Assembly: GCA_037013685.1 (NCBI GenBank)
Contig: CM072884.1
Location: 107,311,548-107,375,547, forward strand
Reading direction: 5' to 3'
Origin: Acridotheres tristis
Taxonomy: Eukaryota; Chordata; Aves; Passeriformes; Sturnidae
Length of the DNA: 64,000 bases
In this document: piece by piece, positions 52,601 to 62,014 of the stretch
Layout of the letters: each line of letters begins with the position of its first letter
Numbering within the stretch: the first letter of the stretch is position 1
The notes under the pieces: model-generated
What the model was told of the DNA's origin: nothing
Database searches by the model: none
The model's input: only the letters and a program-made list of their open reading frames with translations
Translations under genes and position numbers: made by a program

Positions 52601-54719
52601 ACAGTGTGGTTTTAAATTCCATAAGGTAAGAGATGCAATGGGAAAAGGGTCATTTCCTCATACAGTATATTACCAAAAAGTCCTCCTATCTCCATGAAGT
52701 TCTCTCATTGGCCTTTACAGATGTTAACTATTATAATGCCATCCCTTCAGCTCTCAAGCACATGATGTCCTCCCACAGCAAGTGGGAGGAATGTGACAAA
52801 TGAGACCCAGGAGACAGCACAACTGTGTTTGACACTTGGCAGTGTTTGGCACTGCCACTAAAGAAAGTGTGATTAACAGGAGGCTGGTCAGTATGTTTGT
52901 ATTTGGCTGTCTCATTTGGAAGTCTAATTTTCAGGAAAAAAAATCTGGCTTAAAGCCATGGATACATCATCACTTAATTCAGGTATGAATCTGCGCCGGT
53001 GCTGAGGCAGTTCCACCTCCAGCCAGCAGCTCCTGCCTCGCTACTTAGAGCAACATCAAAATTCCTACAGCCACACCACGACCTGGCTCACAGAGCTGAC
53101 ATCACTGAGCAGTGACTCTCAACCCAAGCATTTTTTTCAGTAAGCTGAGAGAACCACAGCCCATGCAATACAAAAGTTTGGGGGATAACCAAAGTTGTGG
53201 GAGAATAGGGACACCACCACCCCTCTCAAAAGCAAGAAGCTATCAGCTTAGATCAGCAATCTTCACACTAATGGTTGCAATGATTACCTTCAGAATATAG
53301 AACATATCTAAAGCACCTGGACCCTTCAACGGGAGCTTCTATTGAGCTCAGGATGAAGATAACATAAAAGCTTAATGGCAACAAATTATATTTTAATTCT
53401 TAACTACTCCATTGTTAACCGTTTTAGTAGAAACAGCAAGCTAAGGTGTTTATCTGCTGGCAGTGACTTCTCCCCTGGGTGAACTTCAATTAAATCTCTT
53501 CAACCATAGGGGGAAGAATGTAAAATTTAACTCTCTCTCTTTCTCACCACATCCTAAATCTTCTCAAACTGGAAGAAGAAGTGCATTTCCAGAAAGGCTG
53601 AGTAGTCACAACAGGATATTAGGTTTGTGGGGCTGCAAAACACAAAAGGTCACAGCAGAGAGGGCTCATTAACCAAAAGTGTAAAAGACCACCTTTGTCC
53701 TTCTCAGTTGGAGAAGTGATGAAGGCAAATTTCAGAAGCCAACTCTTAAACCTAATAGCTATGGAGAAAGAGTAAATTAGCTCTACCCTTCACTGAAATG
53801 AAGCCAAAGCCCTGCCCCGCTGTCACAGCTGTGTTTGAGTACAGACACGGGTAGTTATTGCTGAGTTTCTGACCTGCTGGAGAGTCACACCCCCACTTAC
53901 TGTGTGACAAGTGGCTGACAGGCCTACACCTACAAGCTCAAGCTGGGTTTTGATGTTAATATTAAGCAGTTGTGCCAGAGAAGGGATAATGTTCTTGGTA
54001 TTGCTCTTGCATCCAGAGAGGAGATAATGCTCTTGCTCTTCTTTTAACTTTTGGATGACTAAGGTACCAGCTTCAGTCTTTAACAAGAATTAGGAACAGA
54101 TACCTCAAGTGCTGTCAGCTAAAGTGTGCTAATCTCCTCACAGTGCAGCTTTGAGAGGTTTTGCAGATTGTCTGTAAGATTTAGCCTGGCACTACGGAAG
54201 GCAAGTTCCCTCATAATAAGCTAGTAAATTGTAGTGAATTGCCTTCTTACCTCTTATGAAAGCATGTTAGCTCAAACAACTGGGATAGAATAACTTAAAT
54301 TCTATGTTGACGTGGAAGGAAACAGCAAATTCCAGTTTCATCCCAGTTCCCAACAAAAATTAGTGGTTCCTTGTTATGAAGCTCCTCCCTTAATGGGAAG
54401 GGAGCACCCAAGATTTGTAGATGCTTGTGGTCAAATGGAATTATGTAAATCAGAGGGTACCTGAAAAGGCTTACAGTGTTGGGGGTTTTTTTAGCAAACT
54501 ACACACTTGGCATGGAAATTGGTGTGTTAGTCCCACATCTCCTAGTATAAGCAGTGGGTTTTGGATTAAGGAATAAGGGGAAAGGGAAGAGGGAAAGAGA
54601 GAGATGAACTGAAGAGGGAGAGAGAAGAAGAAAAGAGAGGACAAGAGATCACCAGTCCTTGCTCCAGCGTTGATCCAGCTGTGGTGTCCAGGGTCCTGGG
54701 GTGCAGGTGCAGGGCCAGT
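46614..54719. other. Intergenic, mostly unassigned
   Basis: Contains the doubtful 161-codon ORF at 48193 and a small CpG-containing patch at 46930-46980. A purine-rich GGGAAAGAGAGAGATG-type stretch lies at about 54570-54650. Long AT-rich parts occur at 50600-51200. No exon is recognised. Confidence 0.6.
48193..48678 (+). other. Unrecognised 161-codon ORF, probably chance
   Basis: The frame opens with METIPSAIRS and ends shortly before a run of 15 A (48702-48716). I recognise no domain, signal peptide or membrane segment. There is no AATAAA before the A run and no nearby CpG promoter. It could be random sequence or a very decayed retrocopy. It is listed because it is among the longest ORFs outside repeats. 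Confidence 0.15.
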
Positions 54720-55545
54720 ACACTGGGCATTGTGGTGATACCTATTTATAGGTAAGTGTTCTCTGGCCTGGAGAGAAATTTCTAGCTTTCCTTGCAAATT
54801 AATTGTCACCGCCCACTCCTCTAGACCTTTCTGGAAATGAGTTGGAGGCTCTGGGGGTCTTCAGTGGTCTCAATCCCCCCTACAGTCCACACCCACTTCT
54901 CAACCTCATTCCTGTGCTTGCACTGTGTTGGGCTTATCTCCAGGGCCAGAACAAGAGCGTTTGTCCAGAAAAGTGCAGCCCTACCTCTGCAGGGCCCCTT
55001 CTCCAGCCACATCCTATTCTTTCTCACCGAGGTTTTGTCTGTTATTACCAACAACTCTCGGTTGGCTCTACAGCCATCTGGCTATCAGTGTTTGAGACAC
55101 ACACAGCAGCGCTCTATCTTCTGGGCTTCCACGCTTCTTCTGACTCAATTTCTGTCACCCACTCCGTGTATGCTCTTAGCCGCTGCTTCCCAGAAGGGTT
55201 GGGCAGTGGGATAGGACGGGCATCTGCGGAGGGGACAGCAGATGAAGTGCTCCCAAAAGCTGGAGCTTCCTTTAAGTTGGAGTTTCGGTCCGAGGACGCG
55301 ACACAAACGCAGCGAGGCTGCAGGCGCAGCTTCGACCACGCGATGGCGCCAAAGCGCCCAGGTTTGGGGACGCGCGGTCCCACCTGCCGGGACGGGCGGG
55401 CCAGCCCTCCCTGCCAAAATCACCGGGAAAAGGTGAAGGAAAAGGAAACGCACGAATCAACTACCACTCCTACGCATCACACACATGCGGATTTCTCTCC
55501 GCAGCTTCAGGAGTTCTTTCTCACAGATTTCGTTCCTCATTAGAG
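54720..55545. promoter_or_regulatory. Isolated intergenic CpG-rich patch, possible regulatory element, lncRNA start or old LTR
   Basis: Between 55170 and 55470 CpG dinucleotides become frequent (GAGGACGCGACACAAACGCA, GGGACGCGCGG), unlike the surrounding AT-rich DNA. CCACGCGATGGCGC at 55336-55349 fits 12 of 14 positions of the CTCF consensus. Upstream, CCTATTTATAG followed by GTAAGT (54741-54757) gives a TATA-like box directly beside an ideal 5' splice site. A 246-codon ORF (54803-55543, +) spans the patch, with antisense ORFs of about 100 codons. None resembles a known protein, and high GC lengthens ORFs by chance. An eroded retroviral LTR is an alternative. Confidence 0.45.
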
Positions 55546-55702
55546 CTACAATGTCAACACAGAGAAGCTTCGTACCTTTATTTATATCAATTACCCTTAA
55601 AGCTATGCTCACCTCCTATCTTCAGTGACATTAAATACATTAAAATGCGTTTTGATTAAGCAGAGTTAACTAAAAAACAGTGTTTAACGTGACTTTGAGA
55701 CT

Positions 55703-55811
55703 ACTAAAATTAAAAGAATTACAGATGACATTCTTCCTCAGAATTGTTGCATTAACATTACGGTCTCAGCAGACTTCAGTGTTGTGTTCTAGAACGATAT
55801 GTAAAATATAT
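55703..55811 (+). repeat. 109-bp inverted duplication, left arm
   Basis: This arm is the reverse complement of 57029-57137, ungapped and with only 5 differences in 109 positions. It includes GCATTAACATTACGGTCTCA and CAGACTTCAGTGTTGTGTTC. No obvious terminal target duplication is seen outside the arms. Confidence 0.95.
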
Positions 55812-57028
55812 TTCTAAAAATCGGCTGTGATCAGTGAAGGCAGAGAGTGGCTGAGAGGGCAGTACAGGCTGAAGTACAGGTCACAGAGGAAAGGTTCTCC
55901 TTGTCTGCCCACTGACCTGCTGTAGGATCTCAGGTGAATCAGTCACCTCATCAATACTCTGCTCCAGCCACTACAAACCCTGCAGGACTGGCACTGCCTA
56001 TGACAAAACGTGTACAGGGGCACTCTCACCCCTAGAGAGAACAGGCGCTGGCAAATTCACAATCAATGCCATGGTGAGAACTGTTAGAAAATGCCAAAAT
56101 TTTACTGGAGCTGCATCAGAAGACCACAGTTTTGACGTTGTGACATTTGTATTGATACACAAAAAGAGACATACAGTTTTCTTTATATGATGTGCATAAA
56201 GAACCTAGCAAAAAGAACCCTGAAACGGGATTCTTGTGCATATTTGGAAGCTTTAACTGTAGCTCAGCCCTACAGAGAGAAAGCTGGCAATCCTCCTTAA
56301 GACAGCTATTGACTGACAGAAGTAAAAGGCGCTTCTCCTTTCAAAGAAGGAAAAAAAAAAAAGGAAGACAAAAAGACAAATCCACCGTTTAGAGAGGGCA
56401 GAACTCACATTTTGCTTATTATTTGAGCCCTCAGCAAATCAGCTCTGACACAGCCTAAGATTTGGCTCAGTAACAACAGGTTTGGTGTGGGTTTTTATTG
56501 GTTTTTGAGGGTTGTTTTTGAGTCCTTTAGAAATTATTTGAGCTGTCTTTGATTTATTTAGCCTTGGTCTCCACATCTGCAAAACCAACTGTTTCTGCTT
56601 ACATAGATGAGTGTGCAAATGGGGATAGGAATGAGGAGATCACAAAGCAATTCAGCAGCAAGGACCAACAACTTTTCACATGAGACCTGTACAAATTGCA
56701 CCCAGTATAAATCACCAAGTTGGGCTCAGTTGTCTCATCTCTCACCTCCCAGGGCATCAGCAGCCCCCAAACTAACTGCCCAACACAGTTCCCTTGTCCC
56801 AATCCCCCACCACACCAGGATAGGGATTGCCCAACTAATTGTACTGTTTATTCTCATCCAATCAATGTGTCATGGTCAGAAAACATAACAGAAAAAAGAG
56901 TATTGTCTGCTCAATTTAATTTTAGAATCTTTTGCTTAACCTCTGTGCATAAATTTCCTTTGAGACTGTAAATCCTAGTACCAAAAGGGGCATTGCTCAT
57001 CCTGTGTACTTCTGGAGCTATATTTTAC

Positions 57029-57137
57029 ATATATTTTACATATTGTTCTAGAACACAACACTGAAGTCTGCTGAGACCGTAATGTTAATGCAACAATTCT
57101 GAGGAAGATGGTCATCTGTAATTCACTTAATTTTAGT
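57029..57137 (-). repeat. 109-bp inverted duplication, right arm
   Basis: This is the partner of 55703-55811. The arms face each other across a 1217-bp spacer (55812-57028) containing unremarkable sequence, an A-run at about 56349 and a T/G-rich stretch at 56480-56560. The arms could be long terminal inverted repeats of a non-autonomous DNA transposon or the result of an inverted duplication. Confidence 0.95.
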
Positions 57138-58975
57138 GGTAATGCCAAGTGGTACCTGGCATTGGGATTTCATTCTTTCCAGTAGGATACAACTGGCCTG
57201 GCCATCACAGCAGCCAGAAAAATATTTTCCAGTTAAAGCATCATTTTGGAAATGATGGCTGAGACAATTCCTCTGCTAGCAACTGGACTAGATTTAATCG
57301 TAACACAATGAAATCCAGTGATAACACAGCAGACCAGTTTAGACCAACGGTGGGCTCTTTGACTCAGCCTTTTCCTCATATTCCCTCTTCTGCCATCATT
57401 TCACCCATAACGCTGTTGGTACAGACAGGGCTGGAGGCAAAGGCAGCATCCAAGAACCATGTGAGCAATTCCTGCTGAAGACATTTCTGCACAGCTCACT
57501 CCTAAAAGAGCCAGGGAATGCTGGTATTTTGCCTACAGCTGGCACTTTGATTTTGTGACTGCTACTAGCAGTATATGGCTTTATAAAAATTATTTCTGAC
57601 CTAATGTGCATGTTGTCTCAATTTTTCACTTGCCCTGAGCAGAAGCTCCAAATGAAATCAGTTTAATAGAATAATTTTACTGCATGTAGATTTTGTCACA
57701 AGTATTGCTTACAGGATTACAAAACTCACTCTCTTCAAAGCACAGCTGGGATCTAAATTAAGCCTAGAGAAAATAGCTAGAATTCTGCCAGCCTACAAAG
57801 CGATGGTATTATTCTCTTATATCGGGCTTCACTGACATACAGATATACCCAGTGGGCACTAGAAACCACTACAGAGTTTGTGAGACTTGACTGTTTCATA
57901 ATAAAATTTATTGCTTCTATTTATTATTTTCCCAAAGAAGAAACCAAGATGAGAGCAGGAAAACATAAGATAGAGAATTCTTCAGAAACCATGTTTGTAT
58001 TGTGATTTCAAACAGAACAGCAATTTGAGAAGCAGAGGAGGAATATAACTCTTCAAATACAGAACTCTGATTTCTCTTCCATTTCTAGAATTACATTATA
58101 ATATTCCTAGCACCACAAGTTCAGAAAAAGAAAATGAGAATGTAAATGCTAAAGTCTCAAAAATACAATTCCTTCTGCAAATGTGAAACAAATAACATGA
58201 TACTCTTTTGTTGTGGTATGACTTTCAGAGTGAATGCTTTATGGAAAACAGTGTCAAGAGATCACTAAAAAAATTTGAAATGATTGCTAACATGCAAAGA
58301 TGTGAAAAACAGAGATAGTAACAGTTATAAGAGAAATAACTTTTTCAAAACAGTCGTATTCACTCTGGCACCTTTTTTCCCACATCACATATGTAAGAAA
58401 TCATTAAAGAAGCTTCTTCCCTCGTACGATCCTGTCTCTGTTCTGTGCTTCCCACTTCCTTCCCATCTAAGACACAATCACATCCACCCAATGCCCTCTA
58501 GTAGTTTCACAGACTTACTGCTTTGAGTCACTCTTCTCGCCTTATTTCTATGCACATTTTGTAGACACAATCTGAAGAGAAGAGAGGGTAAGGAGGAGGA
58601 CAAAGCATATCTGCAATTCATCTGTACTTCAGACTATGAGATGCAGGAACCATGTTTTCCTAGATAGGCAAAGCTTTGTGAAATTATGCTAAAATATACA
58701 CAGTAAATGGCACACTACACTTGCAAAGTCAAGTGCCTAAGAGACAGAAAATGCCAAAAATAAGGTAACCCATATAACCTTAATCCAGGATCCATGGGCT
58801 TACATGCTGTTGTAACAATATCAGTTTACAATACAGAATACTATCTTTTCAAAATCATCATGCCTTGCTCACCACACAAACCAGCTGGGTTCACTAAAAA
58901 GCAATCATTCATTATCTTTGTTGTTCGCTGATCCAGGCCTTCTCTCCCGTGTGTTTTTCTAATCCTGTTCTGAAA
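57138..58975. other. Intergenic, no gene recognised
   Basis: AT-rich DNA with ORFs of at most 80 codons. Nothing could be assigned. Confidence 0.6.
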
Positions 58976-59144
58976 ACAGAAAAGCCCATCAGGAAACAAC
59001 TATTTTGATCATATCTTTGCCATAGTATTCAGGTAACCTCACAAACATTTATTTGCATTTATTTCACAAAAGCTATTATGCAGGTTTTGTGATGCACAAT
59101 ACAGAGTAAGAAATGAGTGGGTATTAATTTGAAGTGCTCATAAC
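58976..59144 (+). repeat. Direct duplication of about 160 bp, copy A
   Basis: The block starting AAAGCCCATCAGGAAACAAC and ending in TGATGCACAATACAGAGTAA, GAAATGAGTGGGTATTAATT recurs at 59711-59865. Both copies carry TTTATTTGCATTTATTT, which includes an octamer-type ATTTGCAT. Copy A has a short extra segment in the middle. Confidence 0.9.
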
Positions 59145-59258
59145 TTGCTCGGACACTGAGTTTTAGAGTACCCTATTAATCTGGCATGATTTTCATATTC
59201 AAAGTGTAGTTTCCACCTGGCAGCAAGAGGAGCTCCTCCTAATTTATGCAAAACAACT

Positions 59259-59375
59259 GACAGACAAGGGAGGGACTGTTATTGCCACCTATGAAAAGCC
59301 GGTTTTAAGTGATTTGTCCATTGCCACATACCATCATGTGGCAGTGGCAGGGATATAACTATACTCTCTCAAATA
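59259..59375 (-). mobile_element. MIR-like SINE remnant between the two duplication copies
   Basis: TTTTAAGTGATTTGTCCATT, GCCACATACCATCATGTGGC and AGTGGCAGGGATATAACT follow the reverse complement of the MIR centre (the TTAAGTGACTTGCCCAAGGT region). It is an old, partial copy. Confidence 0.65.
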
Positions 59376-59710
59376 CTGTTTGCTGTAAACACACTTCCAT
59401 TTTACTACCTGCATTCCCCTGCCCATTCACTCATTCTTCTAGACAACTTTTTTGTTTTCCAGTACACAAATGTTGCTCAGGCACATTTTCAAAGTGTTTC
59501 TATAGTTGGCTGGAATTTCTAAACACACAGCAGAACAACTCTAGCCAAATAGTTGTATGGGTAGTAATCCTTGGCATGTTCTGCACATAAATACTGTCTT
59601 ACCATGTGGATGTAACACACAGGTACTCTCTCCCAGCAAAGCAGATAAAATATTCCCTAGCACTGCTGGATTTCCTGTGAACTCACACACATTGCTTCCC
59701 GAGGAATCCA

Positions 59711-59865
59711 GGACAAAAGAGCCCACCAGAAAACAACTCTTTTGAATCAGATAATTTCATGCATTTATTTGCATTTATTTTACAAAAGGTATTATGTGGT
59801 GCTGGTTTTGTGATGCACAATACAGAGTAAGGAATGAGTGAGTATTAATTTGAAGTTCTCGTAAT
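59711..59865 (+). repeat. Direct duplication of about 160 bp, copy B
   Basis: This is the partner of 58976-59144, offset by about 735 bp in the same orientation. The most similar stretch is TTGTGATGCACAATACAGAG through GAGTATTAATTTGAAGTTCT. The roughly 565 bp between copies are single copy and include the MIR-like remnant. Confidence 0.9.
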
Positions 59866-60020
59866 ACACTTTTAGTCACAATGCACTGGGAGGTCTTAAC
59901 CTTCCATGCTACATAATTCACCCTCAAAGCGTGCTTGTATCTGCCTTTACTTGAAGAGAGCTTCATAAAGAGCTTGGAGCCTTACAATGTACAAAGACCC
60001 CAAGAAATACTCACAATTTC

Positions 60021-60571
60021 AAAGAATCACAGAATGGGTCAGGTTGGAAGGGAACACCGTGGGTCATCTGGTCCCACCTCCCTTCTCAAGCAGGGCCATC
60101 CAAGAGCACACATGGCACAGGATTGTGTACAGACGGTTCTGGAATATCTCCAGTGAGGGAGACTCCACATCTTCTCTGGACAATCAGTCCCAGGGCTTGG
60201 TCACTGCACAGGGAAGAAATTCTTCCTCATGTTCAGGTGGACCTTCCTGGCCATCAGTTCCTGCCTGTTCCTGCTGTCCCATTGCTGGGAGCAGGAAGCA
60301 GAGCCTGGTCCATGCTCTGGCCCTTCCCTGCAGACACTGACAGACAGGGATGAGGGCCCCTCTCAGCCCTCTCTTCTCCAGGCTGAACAGCCCCAGCTCC
60401 CTCAGCCTTTCCTCACTGAGATGCTCCAGTCCCTCCATCATCTTTGTCACCCTCCACTGGACTCACTCCAGCAGCTCCGTGTCTCTCCTGTCCTGAGGAG
60501 CCCAGAGCTGGACACAGCACTCCAGGTGATGCTCTCAGGGCTGAGCAGAGGGGCAGGATCACCTCCCTTGA
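60021..60571 (-). mobile_element. CR1 LINE fragment, about 550 bp of the 3' end
   Basis: The + strand opens with AAAGAATCACAGAATGGGTC (reverse complement of the CR1 terminus). The minus strand retains coding-like sequence: [20 protein letters not shown] is the typical translation of the avian CR1 ORF2 end. The element is 5'-truncated, contains stops and cannot move. It ends about 150 bp before the CpG island of ATP6AP2. Confidence 0.95.
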
Positions 60572-60719
60572 TTGTGATGATCATGGCATGTTACAGGCAT
60601 ATTAAACATACACTGACCAAAGTGCATCACCTGCCTATTCCTATAGCTGGCAGTGACAGCTGAAGTGAGCATGGCTGGGGGAGTCACTCAATTTGTTACT
60701 GTGGATGTTCTCAACAAAA

Positions 60720-61450
60720 TTTCAGGAAGAAACGCTGAAGGCGGGGTCATGGACGAGGACAAGGACACGAACAGAACAGACCCCACACAACCGCACACCC
60801 GAAGAGCCCCTCGCCACACAGCTGCCGAAAGGGTGGAGCCGGCGCCTTCTTCTCTGAATGGTGCATTCAGCTGTCAATCACAGCTTTGCCCCGCCCCGTC
60901 GCTGTCCGGCTGACTGGCGTGGGCGGAGCAAAGCCCCTACCCCTCGCACTTCGATTGGCTGAACCAGCTGTCAATTAGCTCCTCCTCCTCACCCCTCCCT
61001 CTGGGTTTACAGTGCGGGGAGGAAAATGGTGCAGTGATCTCTCGCGATCTGATTGGCCAAATATGAATGCCACTCAAATAAGGACTCCGCCTCCAGCGGG
61101 ACAGCTGACTGCTCAGCCCTGTGACAGTGACGGCTCTACGCCGGCGATTGGTCAGCTCTGCCGAGTCCCGCCTACCCATCCTGAATACTGCTCTTCGATT
61201 GGCTGCGGGACCTGTCCGTCAGGCAGCGGGCAGTCGGTCGGGGTGTGTGTGTGTCCGCGGCCCGGCGGCGATTCATGGCGGATATGGGGCAGCGCGGCGG
61301 GGCCGGCCGGGCCCTGGGGCTGGCGGCGCTGGTGGCAGCGGCCTGTGTTGCCGGTGGGTGAGCGGGGACGGGGGAGCGCCGATGGGAGCGGGGAGGGCCG
61401 CCCGGCAACTGCAGGGGGAGATTGCGGGAAAGCGGCTGGGCCGCAGTGCT
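60720..61450 (+). promoter_or_regulatory. ATP6AP2: CpG-island promoter of ATP6AP2 with an inverted-CCAAT array
   Basis: CpG density rises abruptly here against an AT-rich background and exon 1 sits inside, so this is the gene's promoter. There is no TATA box in the expected place. Four ATTGG cores (inverted CCAAT, the NF-Y site type) lie at 60954-60958, 61052-61056, 61147-61151 and 61198-61202, and the last is about 75 bp upstream of the start codon. GC boxes occur at 60889-60897 and 60921-60926. TCTCGCGA at 61040-61047 matches the core of a palindromic element known from many CpG-island promoters. CAGCTGTCAAT occurs twice (60868-60878, 60965-60975). I did not see a perfect CLEAR/TFEB box, although some lysosomal V-ATPase genes have one. 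The exact transcription start cannot be seen. Confidence 0.85.
61275..61353 (+). CDS. ATP6AP2: ATP6AP2 exon 1 (coding part): signal peptide of the (pro)renin receptor / V-ATPase accessory protein 2
   Basis: This is the first coding exon of a type I membrane protein. It assists V-ATPase assembly and endolysosomal acidification, binds renin and prorenin, and acts in Wnt receptor complexes (family knowledge). The exon encodes a short basic start (MADMGQRGGAGR) and then a hydrophobic core, ALGLAALVAAACVAG, a typical ER signal peptide. Reading stops at a TGA at 61359 unless spliced. The donor G|GTGGGT after 61353 leaves phase 1, which joins in frame to exon 2 at 63917. The alternative GT at 61358 would give a stop after joining, so it is excluded. 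Start choice is uncertain: the ATG at 61275 has T at -3, whereas the ATG at 61284 (Met4) has G at -3 and G at +4. The signal peptide sequence itself is poorly conserved, so identification rests on exon 2. The exon is embedded in a CpG island. Confidence 0.86.
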
Positions 61451-61635
61451 GGGGAGGGGGGAAGGTGAGAGGGGAAGGTGAGGGGGGTTTGTCTGTGTCT
61501 GTGGGTGCCAGGTTCAGGACCCAGGGGTGGGCGCGGGAGGCTGTCACTGTGCTGCAGCTCCCTGCCCCCACCCCGCCATCCACCTCCAGAGATGGTGCTC
61601 GAACCCTTTTATCCCGTCCCTTTCAATCCAAGGGC

Positions 61636-61812
61636 TGGTTTATATTAAATTATAAATTTCTATAATTGTATTATGTAAATTCGTTATATAAAATTATTTT
61701 ATAATTATGTCACACAATTATTATATAAATGTAGGTAATCTATTGTATATTTTTACAATGCGTGTGTATATTTACATGCAATATGTTACTTTATTAAATT
61801 AATTTATACTGT
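61636..61812. repeat. AT-rich tract in intron 1
   Basis: Nearly pure A/T sequence with repeated TTATATAAA and TATAATT runs sits abruptly next to the CpG island. It is probably decayed simple sequence. Confidence 0.7.
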
Positions 61813-61845
61813 ACACAGATGATATTAAAATCCAATTCTATAAGC

Positions 61846-62014
61846 TGAGAATAGGTTGCCCAGGGAGGTGGTGGAGTCACCACCCCTGGAGGTGTCTGGA
61901 TCTGGCACTGGGTGATCTGGTTTAGTGGTTTAGGGGTTGCAGTGGCAGTGCTGGATTGATGGTTAGACTTGGTGGTCTTAGAGGTCTTTTCCAACTCCGA
62001 TGGTTCTGTGATAG
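61846..62014 (+). mobile_element. CR1 LINE 3' remnant in ATP6AP2 intron 1
   Basis: AATAGGTTGCCCAGGGAGGT, GGAGTCACCACCCCTGGAGG and TTAGAGGTCTTTTCCAACTC are CR1 3' sequence in sense orientation, ending at GGTTCTGTGATAG. It is the only CR1 in the window on the + strand. Confidence 0.9.

Noticed and set aside
60123..60663. ORFs of 76-144 codons on + and 88 codons on -
   Set aside because: They are CR1 sequence. The minus frame is a truncated ORF2 tail, and the + frames are its antisense.
61354..61361. Alternative donor GGTGG|GTGAGC for ATP6AP2 exon 1
   Set aside because: It matches the splice consensus better, but joining at 61357 gives a stop within a few codons of exon 2.
61012..61665. 217-codon + ORF and antisense ORFs of 78-143 codons in the CpG island
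   Set aside because: They overlap ATP6AP2 exon 1 in other frames, and GC-rich sequence lengthens chance ORFs.
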